64,000 nt of DNA, from contig JAEVHH010000006.1 in assembly GCA_017607445.1 (NCBI GenBank), forward strand, positions 124,001 to 188,000. The letters are read 5' to 3'. Below are positions 46,068 through 57,108 of this stretch, in pieces. The DNA is from Histoplasma ohiense (Eukaryota > Ascomycota > Eurotiomycetes > Onygenales > Ajellomycetaceae). Below the pieces are notes generated by a model. It had not been told where the DNA came from. It ran no database searches and worked only from the letters and a program-made list of their open reading frames with translations. The translations under genes were made by a program, and so were the position numbers. How positions within the stretch are numbered: the stretch's first letter is position 1; each line of letters begins with the position of its first letter.

Positions 46068-48237
46068 ATGCATTTGAGAGCATGGCCATCTGCAGCACTA
46101 CGCTGGGCCCGTGTTTCTCGTCAAGGGCCGTTTCGAACTGTCAGGACATTTGCAACCGTGAACTCTGATGCCCAGTCAGTTTCCCAATTGATATCCCGGC
46201 GGTGGAATTGGGAGAGTTTTTACTAATATGGAGTCTCCCCTTAGGGCTTATGATGTCGTTGTCATTGGGGGCGGTCATGCTGGCTCGGAAGCTTGCGCTG
46301 CTGCCGCCCGGTTGGGAGCCAGGACAGCTCTCGTAACCCCCTCTCGGTCGAACATCGGCGTCTGCTCTTGCAACCCCAGTATTGGAGGAATCGGCAAGGG
46401 GACCATGATACGGGAAATCGATGCTTTAGATGGGGTGGCGGGGAAGGTTGCCGATAAGGCGGGTATCCAATTTCGAATCCTGAACAGGTCCAAAGGGGAG
46501 GCTGTTTGGGGCCCCAGAGCTCAGATTGACCGTGTGCTATATCGGCAAAATATGCTAGATGAATTGAGCAATACACCTGGATTGAGTATTGTGGAGGCCA
46601 AAGTGGGGGATATTATTGTTTCGAAGGATAATTTACCTGCTGGGTCGCAAGGGAAAATAGTAGGCGTGCGGCTGGAATCCGGTGAGGTGATACCGACTGG
46701 ACGGGTGATAATCACAACTGGCACGTTCCTCGGCGGGGAGATACATATTGGGCTTGATGTGTTCCCCTCAGGTCGTCTAGGAGAAGCAGCCACGTTTGGG
46801 TTAAGCAGGTCTTTAAGGGAGGCTGGGTTCCAGCTTGGTCGTTTAAAGACAGGCACCCCTCCTCGACTTGACAAGAAAACGATTGACTTTTCGAACCTCC
46901 AAGTACAACCAGGAGACTCCCCACCTATTCCATTTTCATATCTAAATAATCGAGTAGATGTTGACGACGAAGACCAGCTCCCTTGCTGGTCTACTTATAC
47001 CAACGAGGCAGCTCACCAGATTGTCAGGGACAACCTTGACAAATCTATCCACATTCGCGAGACCGTGAAAGGCCCTCGATACTGTCCGTCTCTTGAGTCC
47101 AAAATTATCCGATTCAAAGACAAACAGCGACATATGATCTGGCTAGAGCCGGAGGGTTTCGAGCCCGACGAGGTGATCTACCCAAACGGCATCTCAATGA
47201 CAATCCCCGCCGATGCGCAACTTGCTATGCTTCGAACGGTTGCCGGGTTGGAAAATGTCCGTATGCTCCAAGCCGGTTATGGGGTAGAATACGACTACGT
47301 CGATCCACGCTCTCTTCGACCAACACTAGAAACCAAACTAATCAGCGGCCTCTATCTCGCTGGCCAGATCAACGGCACTACGGGCTACGAGGAAGCCGCA
47401 GGGCAAGGAATTCTGGCTGGTATCAATGCTGGTTTAGCCTCCAAGTCAAAACCCCCATTCACCCTTTCCCGTTCGGATGGCTTCATCGGTATCATGGTGG
47501 ATGACCTCATCACCAAAGGCGTGTCTGAGCCCTACCGAATGTTCACGTCTCGAAGCGAGTACCGCATCTCAACCCGCTCCGATAATGCAGATCTGCGCCT
47601 CACGGCCCGAGGCCGCGAGGTTGGAGTCGTCGGAGATAAGCGCTGGGAACATTTCAGTCAAGTCCAAGCACAAATCACAGAGCTACAAACGCTGCTCGAG
47701 AACACCAAATTCCCATCAGCCCTGTGGTCACGCAAAGGCTTCGGCGTGCAATACGACAACAACGTCCGTTCCGCATTTGATCTGCTCCGTCTGCGAGACA
47801 TCTCCATCGACGATATCATCCCTCACATAGAACCACCATCGTCGTCACGGAGTGGGAAGGTATATACGGCCTCCTCATTTGCGTCAGAGATTAAACACCG
47901 CGTCGCCGTCGAGGGGCGCTATGCACCCTATGTAAAAATGCACGCAGACAGGACGCGCAACTTCGAGAAAGATGAGGCCCTCCTGCTCCCGCCGGATATC
48001 GATTATTCGCTCATCACCGGCTTGAGCACTGAGGAGCGTGCGGCGCTGGAGAAGGTTCGACCGGAGAGTATAGGCATGGCCCGCAGAATTGAAGGGATGA
48101 CACCCGTTGCGGCTTTGAAGCTTTTGGTTTATGTCCGCAGAACTACCGCCGGCCAAGCGCGCAAAGGTTCTCAACAGGACGTTGGACAGGATCTGGATGT
48201 CTCTGATGAAGCGACGAGGGTCGCGTCCTCGGTATGA
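46068..48237 (+). CDS. MTO1: MTO1/GidA, mitochondrial tRNA wobble-uridine modification enzyme
   Basis: MTO1 (GidA/MnmG family) with MSS1 adds the 5-carboxymethylaminomethyl-type group to wobble U34 of some mitochondrial tRNAs, using FAD. Exon 1 (46068-46174) encodes a basic presequence (MHLRAWPSAALRWARVSRQ) typical of mitochondrial import. A 70-nt intron (46175-46244, GTCAGT donor, TACTAAT branch, CTTAG acceptor) joins DAQ to AYDVVVIGGGHAGSE. The ATG at 46228 that opens the long frame lies inside this intron, so the true start is upstream. Visible motifs are the FAD GGGHAGSE, CNPSIGGIGKG and the second signature GPRYCPSLESK, and TGYEEAAGQG near the C-terminal third. Length is 699 residues. 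Confidence 0.95.
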
Positions 48238-48918
48238 CTTTCCTGCAGGATCGTTTAGGATGGCGGGATGGAGGTGTTCCCTGGCTGGCACGTACCTCTT
48301 GTATTTTTATCTACGTACATGTACCGTACAAGGCGTCCTGTTTTCTTTTTGTCATTCTTTTCCTATATGAGGCGTGAGAATTTTTTACCATCTTCGGAGC
48401 GTGTTCAGGACTCCGCCTTCATGGAGGAGGAGGATGTATATTACGACATTTGCCCTTTGGGAAATCTTCTGGATATATGTGTTAGACAAGGCGTTGAATT
48501 AATCATCTTTGTGTATACATCCCCATCTATCTGGCTTTTAATAATTTTCTGACAGCCGGTTTCATTTCAATACTAGTACTTAACGGATTGGTGTCCGGAT
48601 GCCGCTGGATAAATATATTTATTGTTTTTGTTATTGAATATCTGGTCTCACTTTCCACCATAAATAACTTAAACGCGGTGGTGAATTATGATTCTTGAGC
48701 ATTCGAAGCTGGTTTGTAGGAGTTTGGCACACTATGTGAGGCGTTGATGCGACTGCCGAAAAAGAGTCATAGCGCACCGAAATATACTACTGCTAGATAC
48801 ATGGAATTCAAAACTACTATACATAGAAAGGTATATATATGGAGTAGGGCCATAAATTTTCCCTTTCGTGCACGTTCACTGTGTCCGCATACCTAGCCAA
48901 GTTCACCTGGTCATTTAT
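48238..48918. other. Convergent intergenic region between MTO1 and cardiolipin synthase
   Basis: Both neighbours end here. Only short frames were seen. AT-rich near 48540-48700. Confidence 0.5.
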
Positions 48919-51009
48919 TTAATTCCGCTCAATCTTCTTCATCCCTTCGTCCTCAAGTTTCCGCTTCAAATCTGCTCTCTTTTGAATCTCCTCCGCTGTG
49001 AGGATCTTCACTGCGTCCTTGGAGTAGACGTAGCTGGCACCTGACCAGACCGTTGTTCCAGCGACGATATATCTGCTCGAAGGAAAAATATTCATTAGTT
49101 TATGGGGATGTAGGTTTTTGGGCTTGATTAAGTAAGCGAGCAAGAAACACGCCCGCAACGATTAATGGGAAGAGAGAATAGAGTAAAAGGTCTCCCAAAA
49201 AGAGAGAAAGACGATAAATAAAAAAAATAATAAATAAATAAATAAAGAGGAAAGGGAAGGGGTAAAAAAAAAAAAAAAAAAAACTGGCAAAAACATACAA
49301 CAGCCGGGATTCGCTGGTGGTCACCCACCCAACTACTAACCGGCCGGCGAGCGGCTTAAGTATGGCTGAGCGGACGGGAAGCCCTGTTTTCCACTCCCTA
49401 TGGTCGTATGTGCTTGTTTCTTGATTGCCAGCTAATTTATAGCGCCTATTCCAACAAGATTCCCATGAAAAAAAAAAAAAAATAAAATAAAATAAAATTA
49501 AAATAAAATAAAGGAAAAGAAAAGTTAAGGAAAATGGCAGCAGAGGAAAAGCAAAGGGAAAGGGAGTTAAAACCAAAAACCCAAAAAAGGCGAAGGTTAG
49601 GGGAATAAGGTGGGTTTGGGAGACGACTTACTGTAAACCGGTCATTCCTTCATGCAAACTCCAGGCCGCCAACATTGCCTCTGGCACGACTGGCATAGCC
49701 ATGGCAGACCCAATGAGAAGCAGTTGAAGCGCAGTGTTCACTTTTGATATCGCCGTCGGCTTCACCTCAGCCGATGGGAGCGAGAAGTCCCAGTATCTCG
49801 CCATTGTCTTGGGCGGAGGGAGCGAGATCCATCTGTAATAGATAGCGGAAATAGCCAGTCCAACGTCCCGGGCAAGAATGAGTCCGGCTAGCCACACTGT
49901 GATTTTTTCATGTTAGTGCTTTTCTTTTATTTCTGTAGGATCAACTCTAGTCTGCCCGGAAAGGAGGGCGATGTTGAAAGAATACCGGGAATAGATGACT
50001 TGAGGGCAAGACAGACAACCCCTATTGTCATGAGAGTTTTATCTGCCATTGGATCAATGACGGTCCCAACTACCGTTTGCTGGTTGAATTTTCTAGCGAT
50101 ATAGCCGTCCACAAGATCGGTGACAGAGGCGTAAGCAAAAAGCGAAAGCGCTAAGATATCGTAAGAGTGTAGGATGCAATATCCAATCACTGGTGCAGCA
50201 GCTAGTCGGGAAAAGGTTAAGATATTTGGTATCGTATAGATATTTTCGTGAACTGGGAGGGGGAGACGAGAGAGTAGGCGAGCAGTTTTGGTGGTCGGGC
50301 CGCTATAATGGATTAGGAGAAACCAGGAATGTATAATGTGAAATGTATAGGGAATGAATGGTATTCGAAACATTGAAATAGCGATTGCAATTGATGCGCT
50401 CAATCATATCAGCAAAACGCTAGGCGTGCTGAAACGGCAAAGATAATATGTCAAGAAGGGACAGCACAGCAATCCAAAGGGAAATTCTGAAAAACATCAA
50501 GAAGGTTTCTTACGTGTTCTCTTTCTTATCGTCGTTCCCTTTACCTAGTGGAGGCCCTGTAGTTAAAAACCTACGCCCAAGGGGTGTCCATCTCAGCGAA
50601 GCTACTCGATCCCAATTCATCGCTGCGGAAACAACGGTCGAACATTTTCTAAGGCTTATATTAGATGAATTGGGATCAAAGGGGCCAAGCACCAAATGTA
50701 CAATCAATGGCCATTAACAAGGGTATGGCCCGTAAGATGCTTCTGGTTCGCTTTAACTTACCTTGACATTGGGGGTTCTCCTGGATAGCCTAGGGGAACT
50801 TGGGCATGTTTGGAACCCTCACGGAAGTTGGGTCTTGGGCATGGCGGAGATGAACAATAACTCCGAATTAATTGGTCAATCGCGCGTGGATGCGTGCCCT
50901 TTGATTCCGCAATACCACAAAGGGTAGACCCCGTCCCGCGAAAGTAATTGGGTGGCCGTGAGCCGATTCGAGAAGCCCACGAAAGGGGAAACAATCTCAT
51001 GCTTGCCAT
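48919..51009 (-). CDS. CRD1: Cardiolipin synthase (CDP-alcohol phosphatidyltransferase)
   Basis: The enzyme makes cardiolipin from CDP-diacylglycerol and phosphatidylglycerol in the mitochondrial inner membrane. Five exons were placed: 51009-50762, 50648-50514, 50302-49986, 49896-49632 and 49072-48919, total 372 residues. The N-terminus MASMRLFPLSWASRIGSR is a mitochondrial presequence. The CDP-alcohol phosphatidyltransferase signature DLVDGYIAR ... GTVIDPMAD lies at about residue 190. Joins restore PMSR-KCSTV, KENT-GPTTK, SSIP-VWLAGLIL and GLQ-YIVAGTTVWSG. Introns are 113, 211, 89 and 559 nt. The last is exceptional for this genome and contains A- and T-runs. Several hydrophobic segments fit the family's membrane topology. 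The first two joins rest on splice signals and phase more than on conservation. Confidence 0.93.
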
Positions 51010-52654
51010 CGGCGCAGACTTCTGAATAGTCGAATGTTCCTAGGAAACTTAGCCCCCTGGCGGGTGCTGGTTGGGTGCGTCGGTCGTTCTTCCCAGCCGT
51101 CCTAGCTTGTGACCCTGGCAGATCACCGAACTGAGCAGTGCCACTGGCAGGCCGACGACTGCTATATTGAAAGAGCGGAGAATAAATATCTCGGCTCAGA
51201 ATAGATGTAAATGCGTAAATTCTGTTATTGAAACATGTTCCGCTCGTTCTGTGAGGATGTAGTCACTTATTTTATTAAGTCCGTCCACTAATATCACAAA
51301 GAGATAAGAACTCGGCCGTGATTTAAATGGTATAAAACAAGCCAAAAAAATGCAAGATGACGAAAACAGGAACACCAATGGTCGCTTGACAAGCAAAAGA
51401 CAAAATGAAGAGGCCAGAATAAGGGATTTACGCATAAGGGGTTGTTTCGACCTGGGAATTGAACTACGTGCGTCCGCAACCAGTTGATTCGAGAGCGGAA
51501 TCTGGATCGGGATCGATGCACAATAAAGCCAAACTAACTCGGTGCTTTGGAACCAGGAGTAAATTCCCGGGCCCGTAGGCAGTTATTCAGGGGACGGGGA
51601 GACAAAAGATTTCAATCTGATTGCATGGTTTTATTGGTTTCCTCGACTTTTCAATCGAAGCTTTTTGGAGCTTGGATAGAATCCCGGAGGTTGGTTTTTC
51701 CGGAACCTTGGAATCAACCACAATCACATGATTGATGCTTCCGGAGGACTTCTATTGGCCATTTGACTCCTTAGTCCTAGCTCTTAAATTTCTATCAATT
51801 ATATATAATCTTGTTCCCATTTTCTAAGAGTTGCTCTGTTTGAGATAACTCATCGCTTGATAAATTCATTCAGTACTAGTATTTAATAATCTTTGAAGCT
51901 GTGCTACTTACTATTCATAACAGTTTTTCAGAGCTTTGATATATACTCTCACCTGAAAACGTGAGTAAATATCGGAAATACAGAAGTAGTATCAGACTAT
52001 TGAGACGAACATATTTTCACAAACAATTAGCCGGCTCGAATACACACCATTTTTACTGTGCTAATTTATTCTCTTGTGTTTTTCAGTTTATAAGCTCTAT
52101 ACATATAATTTACAAGATATGAAAGATAAAGACTCCCCTCTGAGTTATCTGAAATTGTAGTAATATCCTTGATGTTTCTTGGCTTTCCTAACTATGTTGA
52201 AAATTCTTCATCAATTTAAGTTTCTAGGTAGTGCTGATGAGCATGATGTCATCAAATATCAGAGATAAATAGTGTCATACTCAGCCTTGAGCAGCTCACT
52301 GTCCTAAATGAGTGTCCGTTCATTCTCAGGGTTGGAACATCTTGACTGCTTTGTTAATAAAACCCATTAAGGCGGGGTCATCTTCTAGTCGTCTCACGCA
52401 AGGGCGACCCCGAGTCACTGGCGATAGTTGGCGCTCATACCTGTCCCGATAAATATTCAGGTTCAGAAACGCATGGCTTGGATTAAGCGTTTTGACCTCG
52501 GGTCGGCAGATAAATGATAGGATGTGATTCGCATCCGTCTGCTGATTTGCTAGCTATGAGAACTGCTCGATCTGGGTATCTATAAGTTGATATATATCCA
52601 CTGGGTTGGGGGCGATGAATATAGGCGTTGTAGCACTGCAAGATACAGGCAATT
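51010..52654. other. Region without a supported gene
   Basis: The left end holds the cardiolipin synthase promoter. From about 51200 the sequence is mixed and contains only short frames. A minus-strand GTTCAATTCC near 51455-51470 resembles a pol III B box, but no tRNA fold could be drawn. AT content rises at 51780-52300. Confidence 0.5.
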
Positions 52655-53389
52655 TCATCGCAGGGCTAGTAAATATGTGGAGTTTTCCTTGCTTGCAGTA
52701 ACTGAGTATTCATATGGCGGAACCGACGTTTCTTGCTCCTTCATCAGCACCCCGATCAAAGACCACGACGCCTCCAAATATATGAGTTTCAGCCCAGTAC
52801 CCAACAACGTCATATACACCTCTTGGATAAATATCGCTTCGGATATAGCACATTGTCGACAATGACACGATGCCTTCTTTTTGAACGCCAGCCATGGCGA
52901 CTTGTTCCCGGCGAGGTTCTCCATCAGGATGAAAATAGGCAAACAGGTTTGCCGCCATGTCATGAACTGCCACCGCAACCAACTCGAGGAGATGCATGTT
53001 GAAGCTGTGCGAATAGAGTGGGGTCGCCTGGTATAACTGAGCAGTCTATATGGCGAAATCAGCCTATTACACCTCAACAGAAAAGAGGTGATGAAAGTGA
53101 ACAGACTCTTGCATTCAAGTCCAGGTTATCAAACATCTCAGAGGAGCTGCAGAACTGGTCAGAGAGCACTCGAGACTGTTGAGAGGCTTCTGTGCGTGAC
53201 AGGAGTTCATAACGCCGAATTATTGTTAACTCGTATGTGGATTTTACGGGTAACCCGTCGATAACCTGGGCAAAGACATCTTTCGCAGCTCTGCTATGTA
53301 GAACGGTTGAAAGCACCCGCGTGAAAATGCCAGCCTTCTCGTGAATCAAGATCTGCAAGCCTTACAATTGCGGCGGGTGTGAGAGCCAT
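52655..53389 (-). pseudogene. Unidentified fungal gene, probably decayed
   Basis: A minus-strand ATG at 53389 gives MALTPAAIVRLAD, but this frame stops soon. One base later the neighbouring frame (53358-53074) continues with LIHEKAGIFTRVL and about 75 more plausible residues (AKDVFAQVIDGLPVKSTYEL). A further open piece, 52997-52710, reads HPDGEPRREQ and VYDVVGYWAETHIFGGVVVFDRG, which has the look of a real conserved fungal protein. I cannot name the family. The one-base shift near 53350 and the lack of a clean intron between the pieces suggest a pseudogene; an intron-rich live gene is the alternative. Confidence 0.4.
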
Positions 53390-53564
53390 ATTGAGTAGAC
53401 ACTTAAAGATATGGTGAGAAGGTAATGCCTTTGGATTTCAAACTTGGAAAACCGAACCTGGGTGTGACTTATTTCATGGATATGATCTGGTTCTAACTCA
53501 CAACATCCCACGGGTTATTGCTAGTGAGACTGCGGACTATTAACTAGTAATCCGACAACTGTCG

Positions 53565-53813
53565 TCAATCGACAAACTCCCCAAACGCTTCAGGAGTGCA
53601 GACAAACCGTCCAAAGGTCAAATAAACGTCCTGGCACTCATCCGACAACTGACATTCCGTAAAAATTACTGTGACACACATTTCTTTGAGTCCACAAGGC
53701 TGTGCTCCCGTCCTGCCCACTCGATCAAAAATCACTCTGACTTTATGACTTTGCTGAGCTGACCACCAAGTGAAGGGATAGAACGCTATCTCATTAAGCT
53801 TCTTGTGAAACAT
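53565..53813 (-). CDS. Hypothetical 82-residue protein
   Basis: The frame starts MFHKKLNEIAFYPFTWW and ends GRFVCTPEAFGEFVD. It has a balanced composition with four Cys and no membrane segment. No family is recognised. It lies on the same strand as the decayed gene at 52655-53389 and could be a further exon or fragment of it. Confidence 0.25.
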   Translation of the reverse strand: MFHKKLNEIAFYPFTWWSAQQSHKVRVIFDRVGRTGAQPCGLKEMCVTVIFTECQLSDECQDVYLTFGRFVCTPEAFGEFVD

Positions 53814-54209
53814 GCATACCAGTATATATATCTTGAGGAATAGGCTCCTCCTACCTTAAGGATTGATCCCTTGTAGTGTATCCGTAGTGGTAAAGCCTCC
53901 TGGTATGGTGCACTAGTCTGTAATAGGAAGTCTAGGGCCCCCACCATCTTATCGATAAACTAACGAGTTGACGCATTATCTGCTGCCCTTCTTTTGTATG
54001 ACTCCGACTCCCTCACACTTAAATGCTACATTGATTCAAGTGCTGAGGGCGTTTTATTTCGTGTTTCATGAATCATATTGGTTAGTTTGGGTAGACTGGA
54101 AAACAATTGAACGTGATGCGTTGCTGATACCGGCCTACTATAGTACTAGTTATACCACCCTGTTGCCAATACTGGAGCTTTCTTGACCGATAAACAAAAC
54201 CTAGAGACC

Positions 54210-56521
54210 ATGGACACTACAGTCGATCTTCCTGATCGCACAAAAGTGCCGATGAATACCCAAAGACCGCGCAAAGAAAAAGGCCCCAAGCCTCCCAAAC
54301 AGCCCAAGGGCGCTACCCCGCCAAAGACAAGTAAACCTGCCTCCATAGCCTTCAATGAAGACCCAGACTCGATGTTCAAGACTGGCTTCCTTGCCGACGT
54401 TTACAATGAGAGACCAATCGGTTCTGCGCATGTTAAGAAGGTTGTGACCCGTTTCCCGCCCGAGCCAAATGGCCACCTTCACATCGGCCACTCCAAAGCC
54501 ATTGCGATAAATTTTGGTTTCGCGCGATTCTATGGGGGGGATTGCTATCTTCGATTCGACGATACGAACCCTAAAAGTGAGGAGGAAGAATTTTTCATTG
54601 CGATTGAAGATATCGTACGGTGGTTGGGGTTTTCGCCGGTCAAGGTCACCTATTCCAGTGACAATTTTGATCGCCTTTATGAGCTGGCGGAAGACTTAAT
54701 TAGACGAGATGGCGCATACGTTTGCCACTGCAACAGTAAGCATTTTTCTCTTCGACCTAATTATCCTTTCCTTCGATGTGAATTCATATTAATGGAGAGA
54801 AAAAGGGGCCGAAATCCAAGCCCAGCGAGGTGGAGGAGAAGGGGAAGGCAAACGTCGATTTGCGTGCGCACATCGTACTCGTCCCATTGAGGAATCACTT
54901 ACGGAATTCAGAGCAATGCGCGATGGCAAATATGCAGCAGGAGAAGCCGCATTACGCATGAAGCAGGACATAGAAGATGGTAATCCCCAAATGTGGGATC
55001 TCTTTGCGTATCGTGTCATCGATGACAAGGATAGACATCATTTCCGAACTGGGGATAAATGGAGAATATACCCTACGTACGATTTTACTCATTGTCTCTG
55101 CGATAGCTTTGAGGGCGTCACGCACTCCCTTTGCACCACCGAATTCGAGTTGTCGCGGGTGTCTTACGAGTGGCTTTGCGACAAATTGGAAGTATATAAA
55201 CCGATGCAAAGAGAGTCAGTTCCGTATCGTTTTTCTGACATTTTTGAATTCTTCTAACGGTATTTCTAGATACGGCCGTCTCAATGTTACTGGAACCATT
55301 CTGTCAAAACGTGATATTCTGAAACTTATCGATGGCAATCATGTCGGAGGATATGACGATCCGCGCCTGTATACACTTGTCGGTCTACGAAGACGAGGGG
55401 TGCCTCCCGGTGCTATCCTTTCGTTCGTGAACGAACTTGGAGTGACCAAAGCCAAGACAAATATCCAAGTACACCGCTTTGAGCAATCAGTGAGAAGGTA
55501 TCTAGAGACGACAGTTCCGCGATTGATGGTCGTTGTCGAGCCCTTAAAGGTTATCATCGATGATCTTCCTGAAGATTACCTTGAAATGGTGGAGCTTCCT
55601 TATTCGAAAGACCCCGCATTCGGAGTATGTTGAAACAACCATTCCTGCAGCATTTTTGAAAAACTAAGCACGGCTCGCGCATGATCGTTTACATGCTCTG
55701 ATAGCGGTCTTGACACCTACACCAACCAGCAACTAACCCGCTATTTTATTAGGTCCACAAGGTCCCGTTTACAAGGACCGTTTATATCGAGCAAAGCGAT
55801 TTCAGAGAAGTTGATTCGGCAGACTACTTCCGACTTGCGCCTGGGAAAACCGTGGGCCTCATGAAAGTTCCCTATCCAATTACGGCTACAACCTTTGAAA
55901 CGGATCTAGAAACGGGTCTCGTAACCTGTGTTCATGCAAAATATGAAAAGCCAGTAGAGGGGTCCGCACCTAAGAAACCGAAAACGTAAGCTCCCAATCC
56001 ATGCCGTAATTTGCTGCGCAGCTAGTCTCCCAAAACGAATTTGTAAAGAAAAAAAAAAAAAAACGAGATCTAATTCTAATAATATCTGAAGATTCATCCA
56101 CTGGGTCGCTCTGTCCCCCGAACATTCAAGTCCCATAAAAGCCGAAGTCCGCATTATCAATCGTCTTTTCAACTCCGAAGACCCCAAGAGCCATCCAGAC
56201 GGATTCCTGGCGGACATTAACCCTAATTCCATGGATATCTACCGCAATGCCATGGTCGATATCGGGTTCCCCGAAATTAAACGCCGCGCGCCTTGGCCTG
56301 CGAAGGAGGGCGAAAAGCGATCGAACCCGGAAAACTCTGAGAGGGAAGAATATGACATTAGTGGCGCAGGGAATGTCGGCGCCGATGGATCAATCATTCG
56401 TCCAGAAACAGTTCGGTTTCAAGGGATGCGGGTGGCGTATTTTGCGCTTGATAGTGATAGTACCGAGGACAAGGTGATTTTGAACCGGATTGTGGCTTTG
56501 AAGGATGATGCTGGGAAATAG
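54210..56521 (+). CDS. GLN4: Glutaminyl-tRNA synthetase
   Basis: The class I enzyme charges tRNA-Gln in the cytosol. Five exons were placed: 54210-54735, 54801 region starting at 54800 to 55214, 55270-55624, 55753-55985 and 56092-56521, total 652 residues. A short Lys/Pro-rich N-terminal extension precedes RFPPEPNGHLHIGHSKA, which holds the HIGH motif (about residue 90). FDDTNP follows. The KMSKS equivalent is ILSKRD at about residue 325. Joins restore MQRE-YGRLNVTG, PAFG-VHKVPF and KPKT-FIHWVALSPE. The second exon opens with a variable Gly-rich loop before RFACAHRTRPIEES. The C-terminal anticodon-binding barrel ends at FALDSDS. Introns are 55-128 nt. The full N-terminal YqeY-like domain of yeast and animal enzymes is absent. 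Confidence 0.95.
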
Positions 56522-57108
56522 CAAGAGATCTTTTGCCCCAGCTGAGCCTGCATCCGTGCGGTTTCCATTCATTTTGCTTGGGGAAGGGTCGATATCGTTA
56601 GTTACAGACAATCAAGCTGTTAGATGCTTGAATAAGTTAGTGGTGCGTGTTGCGGGATCTCGAAATGCATAGTATGGTGATTTGTTATTCTTTTCGAATT
56701 TGGTTAGGTGCCAGACTGGGAATGAGCAAATGCTTCTGTTGGACTGTGTCCGACAAACTCTGCTTAGCTGCTACGAGAGTCCTAGTATGAACTACAATAA
56801 GAATGGCGATTTGCCAACATAGAATGAATGCACCCGTCCAAATGAAGCTTTGTGATAGAAGTCGGCGGTGAATTCCACATGCCTTCCGTGAGGCCACTGG
56901 GACAAAAGAGCTCGATCAACCCCAGCACCATGGTGGTATAGAAGGGATGAACCACCACTTTGCAGCAATTTCACGTGATTAGTTGCTTAATCATGCATGA
57001 CTAACAGGATGAAGTGACATCAACGCTCAACGCCTATCGGAAGTCACCTTTAGCCATTAAACCTTACATATTTACCCCTTCGGCCTTCCCGATACCTAAC
57101 CTGTCGCA
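56522..57108. other. Intergenic region between GLN4 and VPS45
   Basis: Both genes run on the plus strand. Frames are short. The right part holds the VPS45 promoter. Confidence 0.5.

Noticed and set aside
49100..49576. 158-codon minus-strand frame rich in Phe and Leu
   Set aside because: It lies in the homopolymer-rich intron of cardiolipin synthase and consists mostly of translated T-runs.
51440..51540. tRNA-like sequence on the minus strand (GTTCAATTCC)
   Set aside because: The B-box-like motif is present, but I could not draw a T stem, anticodon arm or acceptor stem that pair.
53870..53960. Possible tRNA with a TAGTGGTAAAGC A-box-like motif
   Set aside because: No matching B box at the right distance and no cloverleaf.
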